From Ceratopteris richardii (taxonomy: Eukaryota; Streptophyta; Polypodiopsida; Polypodiales; Pteridaceae): a DNA stretch of 64,000 bases. Positions 20,627 to 30,754 of this stretch are shown here, in pieces; position 1 is the first letter of the stretch, and each line of letters starts with the position of its first letter. Made by a program: the position numbers and the translations under genes. The DNA lies in the NCBI GenBank assembly GCA_020310875.1, contig CM035407.1:217426145-217490144 (forward strand). The letters are read 5' to 3'. The notes under the pieces were generated by a model that did not search any database, was not told where the DNA came from, and worked only from the letters and a program-made list of their open reading frames with translations.

Positions 20627-21616
20627 CTAGCCAAACACCATCTGAAAGGGTGTGGCTTGGAGTACCGTTTTATAGGCCACTCGGTATGCCCAAACAGCGT
20701 GGTGTAGCTGTTTGTCCCAATCAGAGCGTTTGTTATTCACCAGTTTAGTCAGCACATTGCATAAGATCTTATTTGTGCTCTCAGCCTGGCCATTAGCTTG
20801 TGGATGATAGGGAGCAGACTTCTTATGTATCACCAAGAATTCTTGGAGAAGGTTTTCTATGACTTCATTCAAGAAGTGTGTGCCTCTATCACTCACCAAC
20901 TCTATTGGCAATCCGTACCTCGTGAACACATTTTCAAATAAGAACTTTGCTGTTGTTTGAGCATCATTTTTTGTAGTGGCTTTCACTTCTACCCACTTGG
21001 TTAGATAGTCTGTGGCCACGATGATATACTCAGCATGTGAACCCTTAGCTGGGGGATTAATAGGACCCACAAAGTCTATTCCCCACTTAGAGAATGCACG
21101 TCCACCCATCATAGGCTTCAATGGCATCTCATCCTTGCGTATGGGATACTGGGCTCGCTGACAAACCTCACACCTCTTCACATAGGTATGTGCATCCATG
21201 TGAAGGGTGGGCCACCAAAATCCTGCAAATAGAATTGCCTTGATCACCCTATCTGGACTGAAGTGTCCTCCTGCTACACCTTGGTGAGCAGTCTCTAATA
21301 TCTTGACGTATTCGCTCTCATGAACACACAGTCTTAGGTAACCATCTTTACCCCGTTTGTATAAATTATCACCAATGATGGTGTAATCCAAGGCTTCTTG
21401 TTCCAAACTTCTTTGTCTGGCCAAAGTCATATCTTGAGGGAATGTTTTCGTCCTCAAGAAGGCTACTAATGGTTCACTCCAATCTGGCACTAAAGACACT
21501 CGATAAAGAGTGGCGTGTTCCACTGATGGTTTAGTGCAGCAGATTGGGCATTCTTTGCACATTCTATGGACATCAACTTCCATGGTTGGCCAATGCACTC
21601 CTAGTCTCCTCAGGGT
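20627..21616 (-). pseudogene. Element G integrase, HHCC module 2 and catalytic core
   Basis: Numbering from 21598: the end of HHCC module 1 (HRMCKECPIC) is at 11-20. A second linker and HHCC module spans 36-146 (AHQGVAGGH ... RCEVCQ). The core is WGIDFVGPI (D175), YIIVATDYLTKWVE, ELVSDRGTHF (D237) and YHPQANGQAESTNK (E273), giving the DX35E spacing of active integrases. The core is followed by WAYRVAYKTVLQATPFQMVFG and a TAG. Integrase inserts the cDNA copy into chromosomal DNA in the nucleus. The three catalytic residues are intact although the flanking frames carry stops. Confidence 0.92.
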
Positions 21617-21865
21617 CTATAGGGTTCGTTTTTTTGAGTAGTGTTGCTCTAATGCACCTACATGTGCTAATTGCAACCACTTAGCGTACTCGTCCTCTTC
21701 CACACAACATGCCAATACTCCTTTCTCCGTATGTTTGTACATACTTCCTGCCAAGATATGATACTTTTGAGCTCTTACTATCTCTCTATCTTCTGTGTGC
21801 ATTACCGGGTGATTAGGACCGTATGTCAATACTGGCACTAATGGCTTAGCCCACTGAGGTACAAC
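21161..21865 (-). repeat. Tandem duplication of RNase H-integrase linker plus HHCC zinc module
   Basis: Two consecutive protein segments of about 110 residues align end to end. Module 1 (21865-21538) starts VVPQWAKPLV, passes ILAGSMYKHTEKG and AHVGALEQHYS, and ends LGVHWPTMEVD...CKECPIC. Module 2 (21493-21161) starts LVPDWSEPLV, passes IIGDNLYKRGKDG and AHQGVAGGHFS, and ends AGFWWPTLHMD...CEVC. Both keep two His and two Cys in the right spacing, counting the HQ/GGH and VG/EQH pairs. A stop in module 1 at 21617 is an ordinary lesion. Normal gypsy integrases have one such module. Confidence 0.85.
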
Positions 21866-22882
21866 TTCCAATTTAAACAAGTAAGCATCAGGTAAGTCAT
21901 CTGATACTCCTTGTGGGGCCTCTCTAGATGTGAGCCTAGAGAGATGGTCTGCTCTCAAATGAGTCCTGCCTTTCCTCACTACTACCTCAAAGTCATATTC
22001 CATTAGTAAGAGAAACCATCTAACTAATCTGCGTGTATTACATGGCTTGTTTACCAGGTATAGTAGAGCTTGGTGATCAGTAAAAAATTTGAACTTATTT
22101 GCAAGCAAATAGTGTCTAAACTTTTTAACCGCGTACATCATGCCTAATCCTTCTCGTTCGGTGGTTGTATAGTTCCGTTCAGCAGCATTCAATTGTCTAC
22201 TGGCATTGGCAATAGGGAGATCCATATTACCTTCACCCGTAGGTTGTGCAAGTACACATCCAATAGCATAATTGGAGGCATCCACATGAACATGGAATGG
22301 CTTGTTCCAATCTGGTGTGGTCAAGATTGGTGCTGAACATAATCGCCGTTTAAGCTCATTGAAGGAATTCTCACATTCATCAGTCCACTCAAAGTTAGTC
22401 AGAAGTCCGTACATGGGCTTTGCAATGACAGCATACATGTGAATGAACCGGCGGTAGTAACCACAATGCCCCATGAAAGCCTGTACTTCCTTGACGTTCT
22501 TTAGCTTAGGTAGTTCTGTGATGGCTCTCACTTTCTCTTCGTCAGTGGATATGCCGTTCTTAGACACTATGTGTCCTAGAATTTTGCCTTGCCTGACCAT
22601 GAAAACACACTTTTCTGGGTTCAGGCAGACTTGATATTCTCTGCATTTATCAAAAATTTGTGTGAGTTCAAGTATATGGGTCTGTCTAATGTTGGAATGA
22701 GCGCAAAGATCATCAACATAGACTTCCAAATTCTTCCTCAAGAACTCTTTAAACACGTGACACATTAATCTTTGAAAGGTAGCAGGTGCATTGGTAAGCC
22801 CGAATGGCATTACCCGAAAGGCAAATATGCCCCACTCTGTGGCAAAAGCCGTCTTATGCTGATCTTCTGGTGCAATGGCTAC
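21617..22882 (-). pseudogene. Element G RT (palm to connection) and RNase H
   Basis: Numbering from 22810: MPFGLTNAPATFQRLM, catalytic YVDD at 31-34, CREYQVCLNPEKC, LGHIVSKNGI, then the gypsy connection FMGHCGYYRRFI and PMYGLL. RNase H follows with HVHVDASNYAIGCVLAQ (D177), TTTEREGLGMMYAVKKFRHY (Glu), KFFTDHQALLYL (Asp) and LRADHLSRL (Asp). All four RNase H acidic residues appear present. A TAA in FSGYN* upstream (normally Gln) separates the RT fingers. The C-terminal 82 residues are HHCC module 1. Confidence 0.93.
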
Positions 22883-23465
22883 TTAATTGTAGCCAGAGAA
22901 CCCATCTAGGAAGCTGTACACTTCCTTGCCTGCTACCCTTTCTAATAAATGCTCGGTGATAGGAAGCGGATAACTATCCCTGATAGTGGATGCGTTAACC
23001 TTCTTCAAGTTAATGCATACACGTAATTTGCCATTCTTTTTGGGCACCACTACAATGGGGGATACCCATTCAGTATGCTCAATTTCATAGATAAATCCAG
23101 CTTCAACCAAGCGATCTATCTCTTCCTTGATCTTGGCCGCATAGTTGTCATTGTATGTGTATGGCTTTTGCTTAGAGGGCCTAGCCTCTGAAGTCATGGG
23201 TATTGTACGTGAGCATATGTCTGGGTCTACACCTTTCAGGTCCTTGTAGCTCCAAGCGAATACATCTTTGTACTCTCTTAGCAAAGCTACCAACTCTTGC
23301 TCTTCTTCTTCCGTCAGGTCATGCCCTATGTAGGTGCATCTTTCTTCTCCCTCTTCTATGGCAACAACTATTTTCTTGGTAGTTTCCTTGCTATCATAGG
23401 CCTCTCCTGCTTGTGCCTCACGTTTAGGCATTGTTATCATGACTCTCCTATCGTCTATCTCATAT
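22883..23465 (-). pseudogene. Element G RT N-terminal part
   Basis: Frame 23440-22883: an acidic linker (DLTEEEEQELVALLREYKDVFAW), then WVSPIVVVPKKNGKLRVCIN, INLKKVNASTIRDSYPLP and FLDGFSGYN, which holds the first RT catalytic Asp region. It stops at a TAA where Gln is expected and continues in the same frame at 22882. A frame change near 23465 beside an A/T run separates it from the protease segment. Confidence 0.92.
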
Positions 23466-23607
23466 TTTTAAAGGTTTTAGGGACCTCAAACAAGGATTCT
23501 TCTGCCTCCGGAGTGACTTCCTTCTTCTTTCTTTTCTTTCCTCCACTCTTAGTGGCTACTTGTGTGGCTAACCTCACCTCATTTGTGATTTCTCCGTGTC
23601 TCTGGGG

Positions 23608-24850
23608 TTAAGCTTCAACTTCATAGAAGTATTCTTCATCTGATGCAAAAGGTGGGTCCATAATGATTGAATCTAAGTCGGAGTCACTTGCATCCTCAAA
23701 TGTATCACGGATAGGTTCGCATTCTTCTAAAACTGCATCTCCCATGATTGGCTCTATTGAGAAGACTGAAATGTCATAGCCATCCTCATCATAGTGGGGT
23801 GTCCACTGCTCTTCATTGATGGCTACATCCATTGTTGCTAAAATTTCAGCCCAGCCGTGAGGCTCAAACTCTTCGTCAGGAAAAACTACAGGTGCATAGG
23901 CTGGGTCTTGAATTGATCTATGGGTTTCTTTTGCACCTACCTCTCTGGCTTTCTCTCTCTTCTCTTCTTCTACTGCTACCTTACACATCCATAAGTGAGT
24001 GTCTTCATGCATCCACGAGGATCCAGATCCTAAGGAATGCACAGACTCAGTCTCATCTTTGGTTTTATGGATGGAATTCCATTGAATAGGCGGTACGTCT
24101 CTATGAGAGTAATCCTTGAGATTGACTTTGGTTGTAACACCTAGATGTTGCAAATACAAGGAATTGGTTCCCCAATCCTGTACCACTTGCAATTGCCGCA
24201 TAAATGGCCTTCCCAAAATCATCTCGTAGGCTTGGTTTTTGCTAAAGTCGCATATAGCAAAAGTATGCTCAAATTCAACACCACATGTAGTGAGAGTTAT
24301 TCCTTCTAGCAATCCTAAGGGCCTTTCAATATGACCATCGACCATCTGCAATTTCATTCTCGTCGATCGGAGTGCTGGCTTGCCCCAACGCTTCCATAGG
24401 GAAGTTGTAGCAATTGCAACTCCTGCACCTGAGTCCAAAATTGCCTTGGTTGTGTATCCCTGATGGGTAACTGGGAGATAGGTATTTCCTTCTTCTCCTT
24501 CACTCATGTCTCCTATCTTATCCAATGGTATTTCAGGCACTGTTCTATGAGATCCTACTTGGGAACACGATTTCGCTATGTCTGGCACTTGTTTGGCTAC
24601 GTGTTTCCACACTTCTGGCTTAACTTTGAGTAGCTCTTCTAAAGTGAGATTGCACTGCACTTTAGTGTTCTTTACTACCTCTGTATTCCTAGGAATGACT
24701 GAATCTTTGTTTCTTACCATGACCGTGGGTGCTCTCATACAAGTAGACTTGGCTTCCCATGGGCCTGTGAAATGGGGTAATTCCTGTAGGGAGTTAGACT
24801 CGAAGTCTAACCTCTCTTGATTTTGTGCACTCCTAAATGGAAGGAATATC
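23608..24850 (-). pseudogene. Element G first aspartic protease
   Basis: About 410 codons in one frame. The retropepsin domain reads TYLPVTHQGYTTKAILDSGAGVAIATT (DSG at 24435-24427), ERPLGLLEGITLTTCGVEF and AYEMILGRPFMRQLQVVQDW. This is the normal gag-RT position. An acidic tail of about 150 residues (DEDGYDISVF, FEDASDSDLDSIIMD) leads to the stop at 23608. The frame starts after a frameshift near 24850. It would process the polyprotein in the particle. Confidence 0.9.
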
Positions 24851-25012
24851 TTGAGGGAATTGATCATGTGTGTCATCCACAAGTTCAATGGGAGGAGGGG
24901 CTTCACTTTCATTAGCCCATTTGTCTTCTTGAATCTCTCGTAGGAATTCTGGAGTGAACCTATTCATAGAAGAGGAGGTGTCTGGTTCAGTGGAATTGGG
25001 CACATAAGCTTC

Positions 25013-25627
25013 CTATGGGGGATGGCTTATGTTTTTGCTTGCCTCATCTCTTTCTTGATTTTTTTCTTCCTTGGCAGATCTTGCAATTATGCTCTCTAAC
25101 TTCTCTAGGAGTCCATCCAAGTGCAATTGTGTCTTAGCTGAGCCTGAGTGGTTGAAAAGGCGACTGGCTTCAAACATGGTCTGAGCCAATGCGACCATTT
25201 TCGCACACAGCTTGGTTCTCTCTATCTCTAGGTCAGCTCTAGGGTAGCACTTGTCATGATCCGTCACACTTGGCCCTTCTTGGATTCTGGCCTGATATGC
25301 CTTAAGCATCATGTCTATGTCTTCAGGAGTGGGGTCAGCTAGGACTGATCCTACTCTGGGTGGCAGGTGGGTTAAGGGTGGTGTATTGAAAGGTTGGGGA
25401 ATGGAAGAAGATGGATTGGCGGGTAAAGGGAAAGGTGGTGGAGGGGTGGTGTGAGAGTGGTTTTGAGATGCGAGTTCACTTATCTTTGCTTTGGTTTCTC
25501 TCAAGCTTTCTTCAAGTTCGCTCATTTTCTGTGACCATTGTCTTTTCATTCTCTCCCGGCTATCTCTCCATGCTCTTGTCCTTTTCTTGGTTATACTCTC
25601 TGTCTCACTAACCTCAGAACTCTTTTC
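25013..25627 (-). pseudogene. Element G gag-pol linker with coiled coil
   Basis: Same frame as the preceding gag piece, across a TAG at 25628-25630. It starts with a basic helix (WSQKMSELEESLRETKAKISELAS), has a Pro-rich stretch (PPPPFPLPANPSSS), and continues with a helical region (LCAKMVALAQTMFEASRLF, LDGLLEKLESIIARSAKEEKN). No known catalytic motif is visible. A stop at 25013 and a shift near 24850 follow. Confidence 0.7.
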
Positions 25628-26110
25628 CTACCCTACTCCTTGAGTTTGCTGCAAGGCTTGGGCTCTAGTGACCACATGTACTGGGGCTGTGGAAGTTATA
25701 CTTCCCGTAGAGTCTACCACTAACCCAATGACATTGATGGGAGTGATTTTAGGAATGTTATTAGGGTTCTTTGGGCAATCTCGTAGGAGATTCTCTTTTC
25801 CGCAGTCTTGACAGAAACCCTGAATTGTCACTAGTTGGGGTTGTGTAGGGGCAGGCAGTGGACAATCACGTATAAGGTGATCTCCCTGACATCTGAAGCA
25901 TGGTCCTCTAGGAAATGGGGGTCGTACCTGCCTAGGTTGAGGTCTAGAGTTGGGGTTTGTGTACATGACATTAGCATACTCAGGCTCCCCACTATTTTCA
26001 CTTGGGTCCTCATAATAGTATGACTCGTTATGCTCGGGTGACTGCATGTAGTAAGTCTGTGGGCTATCAATATGTGTGGAGTCAAAACTATGGTCACTTG
26101 GATCACTGTC
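25628..26110 (-). pseudogene. Element G gag, distal zinc-knuckle region
   Basis: In frame with the upstream gag after a TAG at 26111-26113. Two CCHC-type motifs are seen: CFRCQGDHLIRDCP, and CQDCGKENLLRDCP, in which the His is replaced by Asn. Between is a Pro-rich linker. Together with the knuckle at about 26490 this gag carries three, where one or two is usual. Nucleocapsid knuckles bind the genomic RNA. Confidence 0.8.
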
Positions 26111-26860
26111 TCATAGCAATGGGGTGACTGGGACTATGACTCTGTTCGGATTTTCTTCAGTAGATGCATATTTCACTGGGATCACATTGGTTGGAGCAGG
26201 GGGTTGCTGCACTAGGACTGGTTGAGGTCTCTGCTGCCCTTGATAAGGTGGCTGATAAGTTTGTTGTGGTCTGTTGTATGGTTGTGGTGGGTACTGATTC
26301 TGGTATCTACCCTGTTGTGGATATGGCTGAGGGTAATTTTGCCTAACAGTTTGTTTGTTATATGGGCAGTCCTGTGCAGTGTGGTTGGTGTACCTTCGCT
26401 CTGTGGTGCAGTACTGGCTACTAGGATTCACCTGGGGTTGAGCCATAATGGGACATACATTCGCCATATGGTCACCTCCACAAGTGTAGCACCGCTTAAC
26501 TGGGGCAAATCTTGGAATTTGTTTGCTAGAGACACTTAGTTTTTGAGCTACCTTCTCGGCAAGTTCCTCAATGGATGTGGATTGACCAGATGTGAGGCTA
26601 CTAGAGCTATCCGAATCCTTATAGATTTTTGATAGTTCTAACTCCTCACCTAGATTATCCTCAATGTCTATGCACATGCGCACACACTCTTCTATAGTTC
26701 TGGGGTCCTTCAAATACACATATGACCTGAGCTTGGTGCTCAACAATCCATCTAAGAACAAAGCCACTTGCTTGGCTGGTGTGGGTAGCTCAGGCATAGG
26801 GCACCTCTCTAGGTATTGCCTAAACCGTCTTCCTGCTAGTCTGACCGTCTCTTGAGGTGT
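26111..26860 (-). pseudogene. Element G gag, capsid C-terminus and first knuckle
   Basis: Reads QYLERCPMPELPTPAKQVALFLDGL (gag C-terminal helix region), CVRMCIDIEDNLGEELELSK, a Ser-rich spacer, then CYTCGGDHMANVCP (CX2CX4HX4C) and a Pro/Gln/Tyr-rich region (QPYPQQGRYQNQYPPQPYN). In the array copies this segment is cut immediately after the knuckle. In frame with its neighbours across TAA (26861-26863) and TAG (26111-26113). Confidence 0.85.
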
Positions 26861-27748
26861 TTACTTGAAGCTATGAATTAGTGAGGAAGTGTTGTGCCTT
26901 ATGCCACTCTTAGAAAACTCAATGATAAATGACTCTAGGAGCTGGTCTATGTTTCTGAAATGCCTCTCGTTCAGTGGTTGAAACCACGTAAGGGCAGTGT
27001 TCCTAAGGGTTAGACCAAAAGCATTATATTGTGTGAATAGGTCCTCTACCTGTTCAACTTTCAAGACTTGCCTAAATTCTACCACATGGTCATAAGGGTC
27101 TCCAGTTCCATCGAAGTAATTCTTCATGGACTTCACCAGTTGAGTTGGCCTCAGGGTCCTAGTGTGTTCTCTCGGCCTTGGCAAAGGAAAATCATCAGCA
27201 TTTCTTTGGTTCCTTGGGTCTCTAAATCTCTCGATTTCTTCTCTATCCGTCCCTGTTCTCCTTCTTTCTCTTCCCTGGGGGTTGGCAAATCTTACTTTAG
27301 GTCTATCTCTACTTCTATCTCCTTGAGCTCCATGAGCCTGGGAGGTGCCAGCTCCTTGGTGACTGAAGGACATATTGGACCGTGGTTGGGGAAAAACAAA
27401 TTCACCCTTCCATGTGTAGGCATGTCTGCCATGCTCGGTGACCACGAAGATCCTCTCTGATGTATTGTCTAGGTAGGTTACTTTGCCTGGGCTATCAGGG
27501 TCTTTAAACTCATAGATTGTGAGAGCACTTACTTCCTGAGGCTGGGCAGGTTTATACCTCCAAAAAGCCTCATCCGTTTCTCGGTTTAAAAGCAAATCTA
27601 TGCTTTTATTATCCTGTGGAATCCACTCTGGAGTCATGATTCTGGTCAAGACGGATTTACCACGGGGAGTTCTTGGCTCTCTCTCTAAATTCCCTTGCTC
27701 TATATCACCCATGTCGGTCCCTACAATCATATTTCCAAACTCATCTGC
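26861..27748 (-). pseudogene. Element G gag, capsid domain
   Basis: The 289-codon frame ends with the retrotransposon gag domain: LVKSMKNYFDGTGDPYDHV, FRQVLKVEQVEDLFTQYNAF, LTLRNTALTWFQPLNERHF and LLESFIIEFSKSG. The N-terminal part includes DEAFWRYKPAQP, VTYLDNTSERIFVVTEHG and an Arg-rich linker. It is preceded by an in-frame TGA at 27749-27751. This segment is present with few changes in array copies 2, 3 and 4. Confidence 0.9.
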
Positions 27749-28225
27749 TCAATCAGGAAGAGTGGTGACTACATATATAGTCCCCTCTTTATCTAGATAT
27801 ACTCCATTCTCAAACTTGACTACACGGTGTTCTAGTCCATGGGGTTGATCGGGGTTCTTAATCTGGACCACAGATCTTCTCAGGCCATCTTCGTAGATGC
27901 GAGCACCTAGACGATTAGTCCTGATGTATTCCAATTGAGTCTTGTAAGGTCCTTCTAGCTTTTCTAGATAAGCCACCCCTGAACTGCCTACAGGTCTCTC
28001 CATGTTATAGGTCATCTCAGAATCACTTGTTTCTGATCGGGGAGTGTATGGGTAATCACTCAACTGCTGGGCCCAAGACCTAGCAGTGTGATTGACACTA
28101 GCTTCAGGAGATCTGAGGCTTTGTCTATCTCGGCCTAAGTGTCTGCCTGACCTAAGGTTCATATGCCTGGTTTCTCTACCCCCTTGGTCCCAAGTACACT
28201 CTCGTTGCAGGTTAAATGGCACCAA
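27749..28225 (-). pseudogene. Element G gag N-terminal region
   Basis: An open stretch of 158 codons whose upstream limit at 28225 is a TTG, so the start is uncertain. The first clear Met is within TRHMNLRSGRHLGRD at about 28160. It contains SDSEMTYNMERPVGSSG and a segment VVKFENGVYLDKEGTIYVVTTLPD that resembles the later VTYLDNTSERIFVVTEHG, suggesting an internal duplication of a small beta-rich unit. It ends at the TGA 27749-27751. Confidence 0.7.
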
Positions 28226-29067
28226 TCACTTTGTTCTTTTTAGTTGATTATTATGTTTATGATCTTGTCTAATATCACGTCGTCAGGAATACTTAAGTGA
28301 ATTTTGCACTTGATAAGTGATCGATTCAAGTTTACTTTTGTCCCTTAGGGTTTTCGCACCTAAGACCTACTTAATGCTTGCACTTGGTTGATTAGTTCTC
28401 TTAGACTTATTTTGTGCCTGCCGTTGACCTAATTAATTACCACACCTAAGTCGTACTTAGCCTAGGCTAGGAATTGACAAAGGAGGGTTGAGAGAACTCC
28501 CAACCTCAATACTCTGGTTGCTCAGACTGCTACACCAGGCCAGGAAGCCTTCTCCCAAGCTTGGTACTCACCCTTGCTAGCTTGCCTTGGAATACCTTGA
28601 GTGCACGCAATGTTCTTGCAAAATTTCACAAGTTAATATAGCTCATTTATCACAATGAATTGAAAGACACACATCAACAATTATGGGCCCCCCTTGGAGT
28701 AACTCATTGTACCCCCAGAATCTTATAACCACCTAGTTCCACCTAATGGTCAACTTAAAAATACATGTTCTAAAACTCCGCGTATGATTCTTACAAAAAC
28801 CAGTCAAGGTCCACATAGGATTCTCAACAAGCTTTCCAACGAGACCAAAATCTCATCAATCAAAGTTCGTATGGTGAAGTTACGACCAATCAGGCACTTA
28901 GGGGTCAAAACAGACTCTCTGGGTTCAGGAGATTTCTCCCTGGTTTCTAGGTCTTTTGCCCACTCCTAAGGCTCTAATGTTATCCTAATGTGTCCAAAAT
29001 TAAGCCCAAATATGCCTCAATTCACTCAACTAATTCACTCTAAAATTTCATGCGTTAAGCCTATGTA

Positions 29068-29505
29068 TCACGATAGGTCGGGTCGAAGTGTGGAGGTGTC
29101 GCGATAAGTCGGGGTGTCGTGATAGGTCGGGGTGTCGCGATAGGTGGAGGTGTTACGATAAGTCGGGGTGTCGCGATAGGTCGGGGTGTCGCGATAGGTG
29201 GGGGTGTCGCGATAGGTGGGGGTGTCGCGATACTTGGGAGTGTCACGATAGGTCGGGGTGTCGCGATACTTGGGAGTGTCGCGATACCTGAGGGTGTCGC
29301 GATAGGTGGGGTCGGTGTGTCGCGATAGGTGGGGGTGTCGCGATACTTGGGAGTGTCGCGATAGGCCAGGGTGTCGCGATACTTGGGAGTGTCGCGATAC
29401 TTGGGAGTGTCGCGATACCTGAGGGTGTCGCGATAGGTGGGGTCAGTGTGTCGCGATAGGTGGGGTCGGTGTGTCGCGATACTTCGGTGTGTCGCGATGA
29501 GTTGA
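29068..29505. repeat. 18-bp TCGCGA minisatellite, copy 0
   Basis: About 23 tandem units of the type TGTCGCGATAGGTGGGGG. Variants end ACTTGGGAG, AGGTCGGGG, AAGTCGGGG or ACCTGAGGG, and a few units are 19-20 bp. Most units hold the palindrome TCGCGA. On G's strand it lies 170-620 nt downstream of the TATA box, so it would be transcribed in the leader. Long ORFs here are artefacts of the unit length being a multiple of three. Confidence 0.92.
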
Positions 29506-29524
29506 AAGGCACAAATATGTGAGT

Positions 29525-29575
29525 GAGAAGCACACAAACATGCACACACATACACACACACGCGCACACACGGCA
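29525..29575. repeat. CA-rich microsatellite beside the minisatellite
   Basis: An interrupted (CA)n tract with CATGCACACACATACACACA-type sequence. In copy 3 the equivalent tract (about 54848-54870) is 10 bp shorter, as expected of slippage. Confidence 0.8.
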
Positions 29576-29674
29576 AGAACAAAGAGAGTAAGACAATGGA
29601 ATCACTTCTATTATAACCAAGTTCTCATACAAGCTTAAAACTACAAGAAGCTACCCCAAAAATGAGCTCTCTAG

Positions 29675-29686
29675 CTCTATTTATAG
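29675..29686 (-). promoter_or_regulatory. TATA box of element G LTR
   Basis: The minus strand reads CTATAAATAGAG, a near-perfect plant TATA element, about 265 nt inside the presumed LTR start. It points toward the minisatellite and gag. It is repeated unchanged in copies 1, 2 and 3 (near 35545, 45268 and 54980). Confidence 0.65.
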
Positions 29687-30028
29687 TTTTTGACTAGCTT
29701 TGGCCCTGTCCAGACCTAGTGTCCGGCCTAGTTAAAAAATAGGTTCCAGGGCTTATTTGAGGACTCAAACGAGATTTAAAAAATATGAAAATTGGCAGGC
29801 AACTACTTCTAAGGCTCCCCAAGCTCGAGGACTCCTCGGCTTGCACAAAATGGAGCTACAAAAAGATGAAACGGTATTTAAAATGATTGTTAGTGATGAG
29901 AATTACTTTTAAAATGATGTAATGATTGGAAAAAATGATGGGTTGCCTCAATGCTAGATCTGCATGTATGCTCGTACTTGCTTCATCTACCAACACTCTC
30001 CATATGATGCCAACAACCTACTATAGAG

Positions 30029-30754
30029 CAAATTTGTTGGGATGGCAGAGATGCCCATGCACATGCATTGATAGCTTTGTCTATCAAACATGCCATTATT
30101 CCTCACATTCATTTTAGAAGAATAGCTAAGGATGATTGGGATACACTTACCACATTGTACCAAGCTAGGAATGAGGCTCGTGTTGCTTACCTCCGAAAAC
30201 AGTTCGAGAGTAAGCACATGAATGAAGGTGATTCTATGGATAGTTTTCTAACGAAGGTCAAAGACTTGAAGAGACAATTGATTTCTGTTGATGAGGTTAT
30301 AACAGATAGCTCACTTGTGCAGACTGTTCTAAAGGGTCTTCCTGATTCATATCAAAGTTTTGCGTCTACTCTTTGGTTGATGATGAAAGGCAATCCAAAT
30401 GCCTTATCATTTGAGGAGTTAGTCTATGTTCTGTTGCAAGAAGATCAGTCTAGGCAGAACAGGTCCATTATGCGTGTTGTAGATCAAGCTTTCTTGGCTA
30501 GTCAGAAGGGCAAAGGAAAATGGAGCTGTTCAACTCGTAAGCAGAAATCTGCTAATTCTACACAATCGAAGAGGGAAGAAAAAGATGAAAAGAAATCAGA
30601 AAAGCAGAAATTGTTTTGCAAGTACTATAAAGGAAATGATCATATCATAAAGAACTGTCCAAAACTGGATGCTAAAGAGGCAAAGAAGAAAGAGGCTGGA
30701 ATGGTTGTTGCAGAAGCCTATACACAAAAAACAGAGTCTCCTAATCTTGTGTAG
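30029..30754 (+). pseudogene. Element C gag, distal part, copy 0
   Basis: Resumes at PTIEQICWDGRDAHAHALIAL, matching B gag, through LTTLYQARNEARVAYLRKQ and LKGLPDSYQSFAS. The knuckle reads CKYYKGNDHIIKNC: the second Cys is Tyr, unlike the intact knuckle of B, and this holds for all array copies. It ends in TAG (30752-30754) where B reads Gln. The 78 bases upstream are not clearly gag. Confidence 0.88.

Larger units (their letters stand above)
14747..29950 (-). mobile_element. Giant Ty3/gypsy element G, 3' LTR missing
   Basis: This 15.2-kb minus-strand element interrupts copia C. Order on its strand: LTR/leader (29950-28232), gag (28225-25628), coiled coil (25549-25013), protease 1 (24850-23608), RT and RNase H (23440-21900), duplicated HHCC modules (21865-21161), integrase core and C-terminus (21150-20250), protease 2 (about 20010-19700), linker with WVPK motifs, then a separate region of about 1,270 codons (18672-14840). 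The RT and ADHLSRL RNase H look like the non-chromovirus branch of plant gypsy, and no chromodomain is seen. The left end has no LTR and no TSD was found. The right limit (29950, TGAGGCAACCC on the minus strand) is approximate. Confidence 0.82.
28232..29950 (-). repeat. Element G 5' LTR and leader region
   Basis: About 1.7 kb with no coding sequence upstream of gag. On the minus strand it begins TGAGGCAACCC, has a TATA box at 29686-29675, contains an 18-bp minisatellite, and ends CTAAAAAGAACA followed by AAGTGATTGGTGCCATTT, where TTGGTGCC could be a tRNA primer site. The LTR cannot be delimited from leader because the second LTR is missing. The same region recurs in array copies 1-4. Confidence 0.6.

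Noticed and set aside
29061-29632. Long overlapping ORFs on both strands of the minisatellite (for example RDTPTY repeats of 113-174 codons)
   Set aside because: The unit is 18 bp, so any stop-free unit stays open in all repeats. Several frames are open at once, and there is no start context or non-repeat domain. I treat it as non-coding repeat.
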